Positions 8,409-17,599 of a DNA stretch of 64,000 bases are shown piece after piece (position 1 is the first letter of the stretch; each line of letters opens with the position of its first letter). The notes beneath the pieces were generated by a model. It saw nothing but the letters and a program-made list of their open reading frames with translations, was not told the origin of the DNA and did no database searches. The stretch is from RGIG995 sp045603745 (GTDB lineage Bacteria; Bacillota; Clostridia; Oscillospirales; UBA644): NCBI GenBank assembly GCA_045603745.1, contig JAZUMQ010000037.1, positions 66,489-130,488 of the forward strand, written 5' to 3'. Made by a program: the position numbers and the translations under genes.

Positions 8409-9143
8409 TTACTCATTCAAGCGGAAGATAACTTCCGTTCCGATTTCAATAAAGAAGCTGGAAAGCTGTTGGAGCAGGAAGAAGATCAGAATGGCAACGA
8501 ATGCAATGACCGCCATGCCAATGATGGTCAAAACTGTCGTTCCGACGCCCTTTGCAACAGAATATTGATGCACAATGATCATTGCAAGAAAGACGTACAA
8601 ATATCCCCAAATCATTCCCAAGCTTCCGATGAAATTGAAAATACTGGCTTCCGAGCTGGCAAGGAAGTGACTGAGAGGAATTTGGATCAGATTGCAAATG
8701 GTAATGGGAAGGATCGCATAAGTCGTTACCATAAACACGTCAGACAACTTTCCGTCCCCGTCCATCAAAGACGAGAAACACCAGTTGGAGACCGCCCACA
8801 GAATAAAAGGAAGAATCGCAGTTATTAAGCGGATCGGGATATTCAATGCCAACTGAGATGCCCGATCGGCAAAAAGGTAACCAAGGGTCTGAAAGCGAAC
8901 CAAATCGACAACGGCGTAGATAATAAGCCACACCACACCACCGGCAACAGAACGGCGCTTCGGATCGTTTTTCAGATCGAAGAATCCGTCAAAGGGATGG
9001 AAGAGAATGTAGAAGGCATAACCCATGCGCTTAATCGTGGTCTTGGTTCCCTGCCACAATTTTGGCAAGAATGCTTTTATGGCGGTCCAAAGATCTGCAA
9101 AAATCTTAGAAAAATTGATGGATCTCTTTGCAGCCTTTTCCAT
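8409..9143 (-). CDS. Yip1-family integral membrane protein
   Basis: A 244-residue protein with a cytosolic N-terminus (about 45 residues), the HPFDGFFDLKNDPKRRS motif that marks bacterial Yip1-domain proteins, and about five transmembrane helices. Its start overlaps the upstream stop (TAATG), so the two are translationally coupled. Yip1 proteins have no defined bacterial role. Their repeated presence beside NHL-repeat, DUF5696 and CUT1 genes suggests an accessory part of one membrane complex. That is inference from context. Confidence 0.82.
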   Translation of the reverse strand: MEKAAKRSINFSKIFADLWTAIKAFLPKLWQGTKTTIKRMGYAFYILFHPFDGFFDLKNDPKRRSVAGGVVWLIIYAVVDLVRFQTLGYLFADRASQLALNIPIRLITAILPFILWAVSNWCFSSLMDGDGKLSDVFMVTTYAILPITICNLIQIPLSHFLASSEASIFNFIGSLGMIWGYLYVFLAMIIVHQYSVAKGVGTTVLTIIGMAVIAFVAILIFFLLQQLSSFFIEIGTEVIFRLNE

Positions 9144-10858
9144 TAGTTCTCATCTCCTTTCGCCAGGTTGTATTTTTCGGCAGCAGCTTGTTGTCTTGCC
9201 AGAGCTATCGCCAATTCTTTTGCTTTTTGTCTTCTGCGTTTTTTCTGCTTACGGACAATGCTTAAAACAAAATATCCGACCACCAAAACGCCAATCGAAC
9301 CGAAGATCAAACCGAAATATTGTTCCAATTCATGGGTACGCAAAGCGATATATGCAGTAGAATAATTTTCCTTTTCATTGGCGCGGTCATAATAGACCAT
9401 TGCATTTTCGTAATGATCAAAAGAGGTCATTCCGGCAGCATCGACTTCATCGTCAATTAGCTTCAGTGCCAACTGCATTTCCGCGTTACCCAAATTGATA
9501 TTGGCGATATACATATTAGAGTTATAACTCAGAACGTCTTTCCAAAGAGGAATAGATTCTGCCCAATATCCGGCGGCAGTTGCCGCTGCGGCTTTGTTGA
9601 TGGAAAGAACGTAGGGCGTAGCCTTGAATATGGTGACGGTATTGCTCAGCGTATCCGCAATGTAGACGTAATCTCCGTTGATCTCCAACGCCGATGCCAT
9701 CTGGAAGGTCCCCGCGGAAGTTCCGGCACCGCCACAAATGTAGAGCAGATTTCCGTCCGTGTCGTAAGTAGAGAACCGTCCGGTCATCTGATCAAGAATG
9801 GTGTACCGTCCGCTTTCTTCATCTACGGCAATATCCACGATTTTGGGAGCATATCCTTTCATCATAGGCCAAGTCAGGTCGCCCATGGGAGAGGCAAGAC
9901 CTTTGCGACGAAGCATATCCGTACCGTCCGCAGACAGTTTGCGAACCGGTGCGTGAGAAGTTTCAATAGAATAACCGGAAAGCGCCTTCACAGAGGCTTC
10001 GTCCAATGCGGCAATGGTAGCATAAATAAATCCGCGTTCATCGATGGTCAAACTGCTGTATTCGGTGGGCGTATAGGTAACCATCTGTGCCAACTGTTCT
10101 TCGGTAGCAAAGTTACGCCAAATCCGTTCACCCAAATTGACGATAACGTCGGGGGTTCCGAAGAAAGCGTTAAATTGTCCTTCGCTGGTAATCTGCACGA
10201 TTCCGCGATTGATTCCGGAGCAAATGACCTGAACGTCACCGATATTATCCACAACTAACCGGGTGGGTTTGAAGAGATAATTATCGCCGAGAACGGAAAT
10301 TTTAATTGCTTGCAAAACCTTCGAGACCTTACCGTTGATGTCACAAGCAAGAATGCGTTGGTTTTCCGTATCGGAGATGTAAATCGTTCCGTCTTCCGTA
10401 ACGAAGATTCCCTGGGGAGCGTTCAACGAGTACTTGTTGGAAGAGATCACGACTTCCTGCTGTTCTCCGTCTTCCCCTTCTACCTTTTCCGCACTCAAGG
10501 CAAGTTCCGGAATATCGCCCGTCAAAGTACGGATCGTGGAAACCAGTTGATACTGTTCGTCCAAAATGTAAACGGAGTTTCCTTTGGAATCAAGAACATA
10601 CAGAAGTCCGTTCTTGTAACAAATATCCGAAGGAACAAAGGCAGTGGTAACCGTCGCGTTGGGGACAATATCCAAAACGGAGATCATCTTTTCTACGGTA
10701 AAGGAAAGCGGGGCTGCGGCATCTACACCGTCTACATTATAAAAATAAGAGTTGTTTACATTGTTAATGGGGAGAGCAGAAGCCGAAAGAACGGAGCAAA
10801 AGACCACTGCGAAGGTTAGTACCATAACAATGAGGCTTTTTATAAACTTTTGTTTCAT
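9143..10858 (-). CDS. NHL-repeat extracellular protein with C-terminal membrane anchor
   Basis: A 571-residue protein: signal peptide, then about six NHL/six-bladed-propeller repeats (for example LNAPQGIFVTEDGTIYISDTENQRI and FQMASALEINGDYVYIADTLSNTVTIF). A helical, TPR-like stretch follows (about residues 425-515), then one transmembrane helix near 525-545 and a very basic cytosolic tail. NHL propellers bind ligands or partner proteins. With the TPR-like stalk and the anchor it looks like a scaffold on the outer face of the membrane for the neighbouring transporter. AAGGAG lies ten bases before the ATG. Confidence 0.83.
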   Translation of the reverse strand: MKQKFIKSLIVMVLTFAVVFCSVLSASALPINNVNNSYFYNVDGVDAAAPLSFTVEKMISVLDIVPNATVTTAFVPSDICYKNGLLYVLDSKGNSVYILDEQYQLVSTIRTLTGDIPELALSAEKVEGEDGEQQEVVISSNKYSLNAPQGIFVTEDGTIYISDTENQRILACDINGKVSKVLQAIKISVLGDNYLFKPTRLVVDNIGDVQVICSGINRGIVQITSEGQFNAFFGTPDVIVNLGERIWRNFATEEQLAQMVTYTPTEYSSLTIDERGFIYATIAALDEASVKALSGYSIETSHAPVRKLSADGTDMLRRKGLASPMGDLTWPMMKGYAPKIVDIAVDEESGRYTILDQMTGRFSTYDTDGNLLYICGGAGTSAGTFQMASALEINGDYVYIADTLSNTVTIFKATPYVLSINKAAAATAAGYWAESIPLWKDVLSYNSNMYIANINLGNAEMQLALKLIDDEVDAAGMTSFDHYENAMVYYDRANEKENYSTAYIALRTHELEQYFGLIFGSIGVLVVGYFVLSIVRKQKKRRRQKAKELAIALARQQAAAEKYNLAKGDEN

Positions 10859-10877
10859 TGCAAATACTCTCCTTCCC

Positions 10878-11849
10878 TTAGTCTTTCATACCGGACGTAG
10901 CCATCGTCTCAATGATATTACTTTGAGTAATCAAGAACGTCAGAATCGGAACGATCATCATCAAAACGCTGGTGGCGGTAGCAACACCTGCACGAGCCAT
11001 ACCTTCCGAGTTGATCTGGCTCAAGGCGTAGTTCAGAGTCTTTAACTCTTCACGGTAAATGTAAATCGATGCACCCTGATTCCAATAATCCTTAACCGAA
11101 AAGACGATCAACGTCATCCAGGCGGGCTTCATGTTGGGCATCAAAATGCTCCAGAAGATCCGGAAGTCTCCGGCGCCGTCGATTCGAGCCGCTTCCAGAA
11201 CCGAATCAGGGAACTGGTCAACGAATCCACGGATCAAATAAAGGGAGAACGACGATCCGAGCGCGGGAATAAAGTAAACAAGCCAAGTGTCAACGATTCC
11301 AAGAGCCGAGATGATCATATAGCTGGCATAACCCGCAGCAGGAGCAGAAATCATCAAGCTGATGGTAATCATTTTGTTGATCGCATGTTTCCCCTTAAAC
11401 TTCCACTTAGAAAGAGGATACGCCGCCATAGAAGCCGAAACGATACGTAAAAACGTCGCCACGACAGTGATAAACAGCGTGTTGAACAAATACCGGGTAA
11501 AGGGGATCGTGGTATTGGACAAAATCGTGAACATATCTCTGTAGTTCGTAAGCGTGGGATTTTTAACGATCAGATTCGGGGGGAATAACCACAGTTCGTG
11601 AAGGGGTTTAAACGAGTTGGAAATGGCATAGACCATGGGGAACACCATGATCACGCCTACTGCAAGAAGGAACAAGATCATCGCAACGTCGCCGCCGGCG
11701 GACCGGTTTACGCGGGTTTTGATGAGTTTTCTCTTCTTATAATAAATAAGGTTGCCTTTTTCGTCGTATTTGGGACGTCTACGGAAGAGTTTGAAACCCT
11801 TTTTCGTATTGGCGTTGGGGAGATTTACAGTAGCTGTTTTTAATTTCAT
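10878..11849 (-). CDS. Carbohydrate ABC transporter permease (MalG/CUT1 type)
   Basis: A 323-residue permease with a long basic cytosolic N-terminus (about 60 residues), six transmembrane helices and an EAA loop (VLEAARIDGAGDFRIFWSIL, about residue 220). Start set at 11849, nine bases after AGGAGG; the TTG three codons upstream is too close to the ribosome-binding site. It pairs with the MalF-type gene 14 bases upstream. Together with the solute-binding fusion they make the first, complete import module of the locus. Confidence 0.92.
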   Translation of the reverse strand: MKLKTATVNLPNANTKKGFKLFRRRPKYDEKGNLIYYKKRKLIKTRVNRSAGGDVAMILFLLAVGVIMVFPMVYAISNSFKPLHELWLFPPNLIVKNPTLTNYRDMFTILSNTTIPFTRYLFNTLFITVVATFLRIVSASMAAYPLSKWKFKGKHAINKMITISLMISAPAAGYASYMIISALGIVDTWLVYFIPALGSSFSLYLIRGFVDQFPDSVLEAARIDGAGDFRIFWSILMPNMKPAWMTLIVFSVKDYWNQGASIYIYREELKTLNYALSQINSEGMARAGVATATSVLMMIVPILTFLITQSNIIETMATSGMKD

Positions 11850-11863
11850 CTTCTTCAACCTCC

Positions 11864-12769
11864 TTACTTACCGACTCTACCAATGATAAAGCGAATTGCC
11901 TGGTTTGCAACGTAGGTCATAACAAACATAACCATAGCAATGGCGCAGGCATACCCCATCTCATAACGAGAGCCACCGAAGTCAGCCAAGTGAAGTGACA
12001 ATGTGTACAACGTGTAGCCTTGGGTGGGGTTTCCGAAAATGGTGGATCCGACGCTAAAAGCACCGGTAATGGCGAGAACTGCACCGAAGAGCAGTTGTCC
12101 ACGCATCTGAGGCAGAGTAATGAAGTACAATTCCTGCCAACGATTTTTGATCCCGTCCACCGCACCGGCTTCGTAAAGAGATTTATCGACCGTCTGAAGA
12201 CCGGCGATAAAGGTCAAGAAAGAGGTACCGATGGAGGACCACAGAAGAATGATGATACAAACCGGCCACATGACATCGGTTTCAACCGTCCACAGGATCG
12301 GTTCATTAATCAATCCAAACTCCAGAAGCCAAGCGTTGATGTAACCGTACTTATCACTGGAGAACAAGAGAGCCCAAATAATATCCAAACCACCGGAAAG
12401 TGCGGGGGCGTAGAACAAAAGAGTCATGGCAGACCGGGGTTTGGGCGGAATTTCATTGACCAGCCATGCGAAAGCAAAGCATAGAATATATCCGCCGGGA
12501 CCGGTAATCATGGCAAGAATCAACGTATTCTGAACGGCTTTTGGGAACAACGTATCGTTCAGAAACAATCTTGCATAGTTGTCAAGACCGACAAAGTCAG
12601 GGAATTCCAACAGGTTGAAGTCGGTCAAGCTCATAATAACGGAAACAGCGACAGGGAGAACGGTAAAAATGAAGAACGTGACAAGAAAGGGCCCAAGGAA
12701 AAAGGCCAGACTCAACCTGCGATTGCGATTGGCATGTCTTAAAGTAGCAGATTTAACAGTTTTTTTCAT
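11864..12769 (-). CDS. Carbohydrate ABC transporter permease (MalF/CUT1 type)
   Basis: A 301-residue permease with six transmembrane helices and an EAA loop (LYEAGAVDGIKNRWQELYFITLP, about residue 200). GGAGGAGG precedes the ATG. It follows the solute-binding gene by 18 bases and precedes its MalG-type partner. No ATPase is encoded in the locus. CUT1 systems in Firmicutes often share one MsmK/MalK-type ATPase encoded elsewhere, which is the likely arrangement here. Confidence 0.92.
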   Translation of the reverse strand: MKKTVKSATLRHANRNRRLSLAFFLGPFLVTFFIFTVLPVAVSVIMSLTDFNLLEFPDFVGLDNYARLFLNDTLFPKAVQNTLILAMITGPGGYILCFAFAWLVNEIPPKPRSAMTLLFYAPALSGGLDIIWALLFSSDKYGYINAWLLEFGLINEPILWTVETDVMWPVCIIILLWSSIGTSFLTFIAGLQTVDKSLYEAGAVDGIKNRWQELYFITLPQMRGQLLFGAVLAITGAFSVGSTIFGNPTQGYTLYTLSLHLADFGGSRYEMGYACAIAMVMFVMTYVANQAIRFIIGRVGK

Positions 12770-12787
12770 GACTTTTCCTCCTCCCTA

Positions 12788-15700
12788 TCAATTTGTAGCT
12801 TCCGTTGACGAAGCTGCGTCGGAAGCGCTTTCATAAGGGAGATTCAATTGCTCTCTCTTATACTTGATTTCCTTGTTGATTTCCTGAATATACTTCAGAA
12901 GCGTAGCTCTGGCATCGGAGTATTCGTTGATAACCTCGTTATATGCAAAGCCGTAATAACGCGAGAAATAGTAACCGCCGACTTCTTCTTCATTTCCAAC
13001 GGTATGATCCCATTGTTCCATAATCGCAGCCAATTCCTTCGTACTCCAAGGAATCCGTTGAGCAGCTGCAACGTTAGCGGTATTGTAACGAGCGGCAATT
13101 CCGAGGGTTGCTTCCAATTCAATACCGTATTGGTACTGAGCATCTTCGCTGACCCACCATTGCATCCAAGCCCAGCAGGCGTTGGCATAATCTTCGCCCT
13201 GGCTAACGCCCCGGTTAAGCAATGCGATGGAAGATACGGTTGCAACGGTCTTACGGTTAAGAATGGGGTTTCCTTCTTCATCGGTGACCACGTTTCCGTT
13301 TTCATCGGTTACTTCCGTACCGGGAATGGTAGTAAAGGTCCAGGTTCCCTTGATTTCAGGAGCAGTGATGGCTAAGGTGCTGTAGAACGTTAAGGCCTGC
13401 ATTCCGATGGGCATTTCACCGAAACGGAACCGGTTCTGGAAGTTATAAGACTTGGGGCAGTTGTAAGTAATAAAGTAGTCTGTTGCGGTAATAAAGGATT
13501 GAATGGCGATTTCGGAATCCAAATTGATCCGTTGTCCATCGTCCCGATAAAGGGTTCCGCCATTCTGATAAAGAATGGTTTGGAAATCCGGAGGAGCAAA
13601 GTCCATGTACCGCTTTTTCAAAACCGCGATCATGTCATAGACTTCCGTCCAAGTTTCCGGAACTTCCAATCCCAAATCTTTCAAAACGTCTTCGCGGTAG
13701 AAAAGAAGATCGAAAGTTTGCTTTTCGGGAAGTCCGTAAATATTGCTAACGATTCCCTGGCTGGGGTCGTCCGGATTCTTATAAACTTCCAACGTAATGG
13801 GAGAAAATGCGGAAGATTTAAACCAAGTTTTGACTTCCGAAAATCCGGGAACGTCCTGATAGCCTTCTTGGGCACCTTCCAGGGTAAAGCCATCGAAGTT
13901 ATTCAATGCAACCAAGGCGTTACGAGAAGCATAGTTGATAATATCACCGGAGCCCAGACCCATAACGATGTCCGGACCTTTGCCGGCAAAAACAGAAGGC
14001 AACAGTGCGCCGCCGGGGACAAGAGCAATGTCAATCCCGATCTGATACTGATTGATGAAAGAACGTTCGATCAATCGCTGTTTGATGTCTGCACGCTCTT
14101 TCCCGGTAGTAGCCCAGATAGAGATCGTGGTATCAAATTCCTGATCGGTAGTCGATCCGATGGCGTTGGAATCGGACGTAAAGGAAGCAGCAAACATCGA
14201 GATGTTATGCCAGATGTTTTCAAACACACCGGCAGAACCGGTGCCGGCGTCGTAAGAAGGTTCTGCAACCAAAATATAATCCAACTCCAGGGGTTGATTC
14301 CGCATGGTATTCAACCAAGATCCCAAATTTGTAATCTGATTCTTAAAATTACTGAAATAGGAAGGTATATTGTCCGGCTCTTCCGCCATGTCGTACAAGA
14401 CGTCAATGACGTTGTAAACGATGGCAGTTTGTTGACCGTCGCCGCCCAAGATTTCGATGAGGTTATTGTAAACACTCGTCAAAATATCTCCTTGCGCTTT
14501 CAGGTCGGAAATTACGTCGGGAATGACTTCGTCCAACTTATAATCCCGGAATTCGTCAGGAGATGCACCGGTAATCTGCATAATCTTGCGGTAACCGCTA
14601 TTCAACTTGGAAATAACGGTATCCACCGCGTTGATATATTCACCCAATTCTCCGGTAGTCGCGGAAATACGAATGATATTTTCCCCTTCGTTGAACTTGA
14701 ACAGCAATTCGTTGCCGTAATCGTCACCGGGGGTGATCATCGCCCATTCGGTAGAATAGGGAAAACGAACCTGAGATGCTTCCAGTACGGGGGTTTCTCC
14801 GTTTACGGTGATCTGCCGGCTGGAGAAGGTCCCGGACACGATATTCTGCCGTGCCCGAAGAACAATCTTATACAGACCTGCCTTAGGCACATTTACTTTA
14901 TATTCCACCCATTGACCGGAGCCGTTCCAGTTTTCACCGCCAATTACGTTATACTTCAGCAGTGTAGAAGACTGGGGCTGGGTTGCCGCAGACGAACGGT
15001 CATAACTGGAATAAACGGAGGTGGAGGATTTGTCATAGGGATATTCTGCCTGAATCTTTGCGATCAGCCGATCTCCTTCGATCCGATAATCTCCGTTTTC
15101 CGCCAAAAATTCCGTATAAGAAACCGATTCCTTCACACCGTACAAATACAGCTTGGAGAAGGCTGCAGGTTCTCTGGAAGAAGTCAAACGAATTACGTTG
15201 GTTCCCTTTTCCAGATAAAACTGCAATACACCGTCATAGGCGCCGGTGGAATCTTTAAAGTAAGAATTCTCAATCCATCTCCGTTCTTCTTTGGAATTCA
15301 GGCGGATCTGATTTCCGTCCAGATCTTCCGGATAGTATCCGGAGAAAATTCCATCGGCATCGGGGCCGGTAACTTTATTCCAATCCACGTCGTCAACAAA
15401 GAGACGGTCCAAGGCTGCCGTCTTCGCTTCGGAATACGGACTTTCCCCATTGATCGTGATAGAACGTTCGATAGAGATTCCTCGCCCTTCCATAGGGAAA
15501 TAATCACAACCAAGGCCGTACAACCCGGTAGAGGGAACTTCGATGGTAAATTCTACATATCCTCCTTCTTGAGTGACGAGAACATTGTCCTTTCCCTCGT
15601 AAGTTTTGACTTCGACGTTTTCCCCGGCAACATACTTGGACACGTCAATGTTGATGACGTCATCCGAAGCCGTCGCGCGGGCGTAAGTCTGCAGATATTC

Positions 15701-15844
15701 ACCATAAGACCCAGCCTTATAAACGGCGACGAAGGGGATGTTGGAATCCAACTCCGTCAACGTTTTTGCAGAAGAGGTCAAAGCAAACATCTGGACCGCC
15801 ATCACAGCAATCAAGACTACTGCGATAACTCTGTTTTTGCGCAC
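12788..15844 (-). CDS. Solute-binding protein fused to two CBM-like modules
   Basis: A 1018-residue exported protein starting at GTG (15844) after AAGGAAGGTG. After the signal peptide come two beta-sandwich modules of carbohydrate-binding type. The first covers about residues 30-240 (GGYVEFTIEVPSTGLYGLGCDY.., GTNVIRLTSSREP). The second covers about 265-410 (GQWVEYKVNVPKAGLYKIVLRARQ.., EGENIIRISATTG). A helical linker follows, then a family 1 extracellular solute-binding domain from about residue 570 (ISIWATTGKERADIKQRLIERSF; GLPEKQTFDLLFYREDVLKDLG). Normal binding proteins have about 420 residues, so this fusion would tether the receptor to a polysaccharide. There is no lipobox cysteine, so retention at the cell may depend on these modules or on partners. 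First gene of the operon. Confidence 0.87.
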   Translation of the reverse strand: MRKNRVIAVVLIAVMAVQMFALTSSAKTLTELDSNIPFVAVYKAGSYGEYLQTYARATASDDVINIDVSKYVAGENVEVKTYEGKDNVLVTQEGGYVEFTIEVPSTGLYGLGCDYFPMEGRGISIERSITINGESPYSEAKTAALDRLFVDDVDWNKVTGPDADGIFSGYYPEDLDGNQIRLNSKEERRWIENSYFKDSTGAYDGVLQFYLEKGTNVIRLTSSREPAAFSKLYLYGVKESVSYTEFLAENGDYRIEGDRLIAKIQAEYPYDKSSTSVYSSYDRSSAATQPQSSTLLKYNVIGGENWNGSGQWVEYKVNVPKAGLYKIVLRARQNIVSGTFSSRQITVNGETPVLEASQVRFPYSTEWAMITPGDDYGNELLFKFNEGENIIRISATTGELGEYINAVDTVISKLNSGYRKIMQITGASPDEFRDYKLDEVIPDVISDLKAQGDILTSVYNNLIEILGGDGQQTAIVYNVIDVLYDMAEEPDNIPSYFSNFKNQITNLGSWLNTMRNQPLELDYILVAEPSYDAGTGSAGVFENIWHNISMFAASFTSDSNAIGSTTDQEFDTTISIWATTGKERADIKQRLIERSFINQYQIGIDIALVPGGALLPSVFAGKGPDIVMGLGSGDIINYASRNALVALNNFDGFTLEGAQEGYQDVPGFSEVKTWFKSSAFSPITLEVYKNPDDPSQGIVSNIYGLPEKQTFDLLFYREDVLKDLGLEVPETWTEVYDMIAVLKKRYMDFAPPDFQTILYQNGGTLYRDDGQRINLDSEIAIQSFITATDYFITYNCPKSYNFQNRFRFGEMPIGMQALTFYSTLAITAPEIKGTWTFTTIPGTEVTDENGNVVTDEEGNPILNRKTVATVSSIALLNRGVSQGEDYANACWAWMQWWVSEDAQYQYGIELEATLGIAARYNTANVAAAQRIPWSTKELAAIMEQWDHTVGNEEEVGGYYFSRYYGFAYNEVINEYSDARATLLKYIQEINKEIKYKREQLNLPYESASDAASSTEATN

Positions 15845-15887
15845 TGCAAAACACCTTCCTTTTGGTTCAAATATTGCCTCAGAGATG

Positions 15888-15919
15888 AAAAAACACCGGC
15901 GGGGGTCAGCCGCTAGCGT
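15888..15919 (-). promoter_or_regulatory. Terminator-like hairpin in the leader of the sugar locus
   Basis: In minus-strand RNA, ACGCTAGCGG pairs with CCGCCGGTGT (one mismatch, two G-T pairs) around a seven-base loop and is followed by six U. It lies downstream of the promoter and 44 bases before the first gene's start codon. A second hairpin (15940-15958) lies at the expected 5' end. This arrangement fits transcription attenuation; the sensing element is unknown. Confidence 0.5.
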
Positions 15920-15966
15920 CCTGTCATATCCGTTGTTGCGAAAAAGATTTTCTTTTTCACGTAAAT

Positions 15967-15995
15967 ATTATAATATATTTAACGCAAAATGTCAA
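15967..15995 (-). promoter_or_regulatory. Consensus sigma-A promoter of the sugar-transport locus
   Basis: Minus-strand TTGACA (15990-15995) and TATAAT (15967-15972), both perfect, with a 17-base spacer. Transcription would begin near 15960, giving a leader of about 115 bases. Confidence 0.88.
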
Positions 15996-16390
15996 GTAAA
16001 ATTCTTCCGTATTCGAGCATTATTTCCTCTCGGTTTATATACTTTTTACCATAAATCTCTTCCCAATGGGAAAGTTTTTATTGATTTTTCAAGCCATTTT
16101 GAGGCAATTGTTATGCAAGCATAACACCAACAACACAATATATAGTAAATTCAATTCTTTCAAAATTTAAATTTGTCAACATATTGCGTTTCCCAAATAT
16201 TTAAAAAAATGGCAAATGTGCAATTTGCACAAATTTTTCCCTCAAAAAATAGATTCAAAAAAACGATACAAAGGTTTCAAATTTAGTTAACAATCTACTT
16301 ATTTCTTGAATTTTTCCCGAACTTTTAAAGTACAAAAAAAACACACAAAACAATTCCCTAAACCCCGCCTGCTTCAAATTGGAATCCCTC
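15996..16390. other. AT-rich intergenic stretch upstream of the sugar locus
   Basis: About 400 bases without a credible gene on either strand. The only structure I see is a perfect 7-1-7 palindrome, TGTGCAA-T-TTGCACA (16217-16231), which could be an operator for the sugar locus. Confidence 0.5.
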
Positions 16391-16439
16391 AAAAAAACAA
16401 CGCATAAAAACGTTTTGATGTACGTCTTTGTGCGTTGTT
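16391..16439 (-). terminator. Terminator of the sortase gene
   Basis: Minus-strand AACAACGCA (16431-16439) pairs with TGCGTTGTT (16396-16404) around a long loop that can fold further. Seven T follow directly. Confidence 0.7.
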
Positions 16440-16507
16440 CGATTAGATTCTGTCAGGTTATTTCGGCCACTGTTTCACACGTTCCACAATGAGATCGACA
16501 GTCTCTT

Positions 16508-17563
16508 TTAAGAATTGGAGACCGAACCGTTTCCGTCGGTAGTTTCCGCACCGGAATCGTCGGAAGAAGTTCCATTGGAAGCTTGAATCCCGGGGAGCGT
16601 GGAATCCGTATCCGAGACCGAAGGTACTTTATTGGCGGGACCGGGACCGAGGACGTATTCGTGCTTCACCAAAACGGCGTGCATAGCGATACGCACGTCG
16701 CTGTTACTTCCCTTACAGGTAGACAAAGTCAAAATGCGATCATTGGGAGTAAACTGAAAGGATTCAAAGGCAGAAATGGTATTCTTGGACTGAAGGGTAT
16801 TCAAAAACGTCACGTAATCCGCATCATTGGAAAAATACGTACTGATATAATTGAACGCCGTAGTGGTTTCATACCAAGCAAATACCTGCCACACGGTACG
16901 CTCCGTGGGGGTGTTGATATAAATGAAGTGGTTGTTTCCGTCCTGTTGCCATTTGGTTTTGGAATTCAGATACCGCAATCCACCGAACATCAGATAACTG
17001 CGGGCGTGACCGTAGATGATCACGTTTCTATTGGAAAGAATATTGTTCATATTGCAACGATAATCTACATAGATCCAACCGTTACTGTTGTTGCTCTTAT
17101 CAAAAGATCGGGAGAGATAGAACTCGTTGTTCGTACTCTGCACCACCGCCCGATTAAAGGGCAATCCCTTTACGTCGGTGGTGGTAGGCCAATACAACCA
17201 CGCTACAGTATCTTCGTTTTGCTCTTTCAGAGAATCAAACCCAACGGTCTGCAAAAAGGGAAGGGTTTCGGGGTCAATATTTTCAGGCGCAATCTGTTGC
17301 CATGACGCAACCGGCGTATTTGGAGAAATCACCGTTCCGTCATCGTCTTCGTCGGAGGGTTCAAAAACGTCTCCCCCCATATGCTCTACCTCCGATTGCC
17401 CGGCAAGATCCAACAAGGATTGCTCGAACACGCCGAGAAGGCTGAAAGAAAAGACGAAAGCACAGACGGCAAGAAGCACCAAAGACAAGGGAGAATATTT
17501 AACATACCCCTTGTTCTTCGGCTTTTGCATTTCTTCTATTTCAGGTTGTTTTTTTTGCGTCAT
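16508..17563 (-). CDS. Class B sortase
   Basis: A 351-residue membrane-anchored transpeptidase: basic cytosolic N-terminus, one transmembrane helix (about residues 25-45), an acidic linker and a sortase barrel. The catalytic triad is visible: His186 (YGHAR), Cys283 (TLSTCKGS) and Arg291 (DVRIAMHA). The spacing and the order YGH..TLSTC match class B enzymes. A low-complexity Ser/Thr-rich tail of about 45 residues follows, unusual for the family. Sortases cut a C-terminal sorting signal and join the protein to peptidoglycan or pilin. The only candidate substrate in the window is the NPNTSD protein at 60 kb. AAGGAGGGAG precedes the ATG. Confidence 0.92.
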   Translation of the reverse strand: MTQKKQPEIEEMQKPKNKGYVKYSPLSLVLLAVCAFVFSFSLLGVFEQSLLDLAGQSEVEHMGGDVFEPSDEDDDGTVISPNTPVASWQQIAPENIDPETLPFLQTVGFDSLKEQNEDTVAWLYWPTTTDVKGLPFNRAVVQSTNNEFYLSRSFDKSNNSNGWIYVDYRCNMNNILSNRNVIIYGHARSYLMFGGLRYLNSKTKWQQDGNNHFIYINTPTERTVWQVFAWYETTTAFNYISTYFSNDADYVTFLNTLQSKNTISAFESFQFTPNDRILTLSTCKGSNSDVRIAMHAVLVKHEYVLGPGPANKVPSVSDTDSTLPGIQASNGTSSDDSGAETTDGNGSVSNS

Positions 17564-17599
17564 GAACTCCCTCCTTCGGGATTGGAGAACGGCTAAAAA

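Noticed and set aside
16450..16507. A short coding-like run (ending VERVKQWPK and a stop) in another frame just after the sortase stop
   Set aside because: Its upstream continuation overlaps the sortase tail in low-complexity sequence and there is no start codon with a ribosome-binding site; I take it as chance or a remnant.
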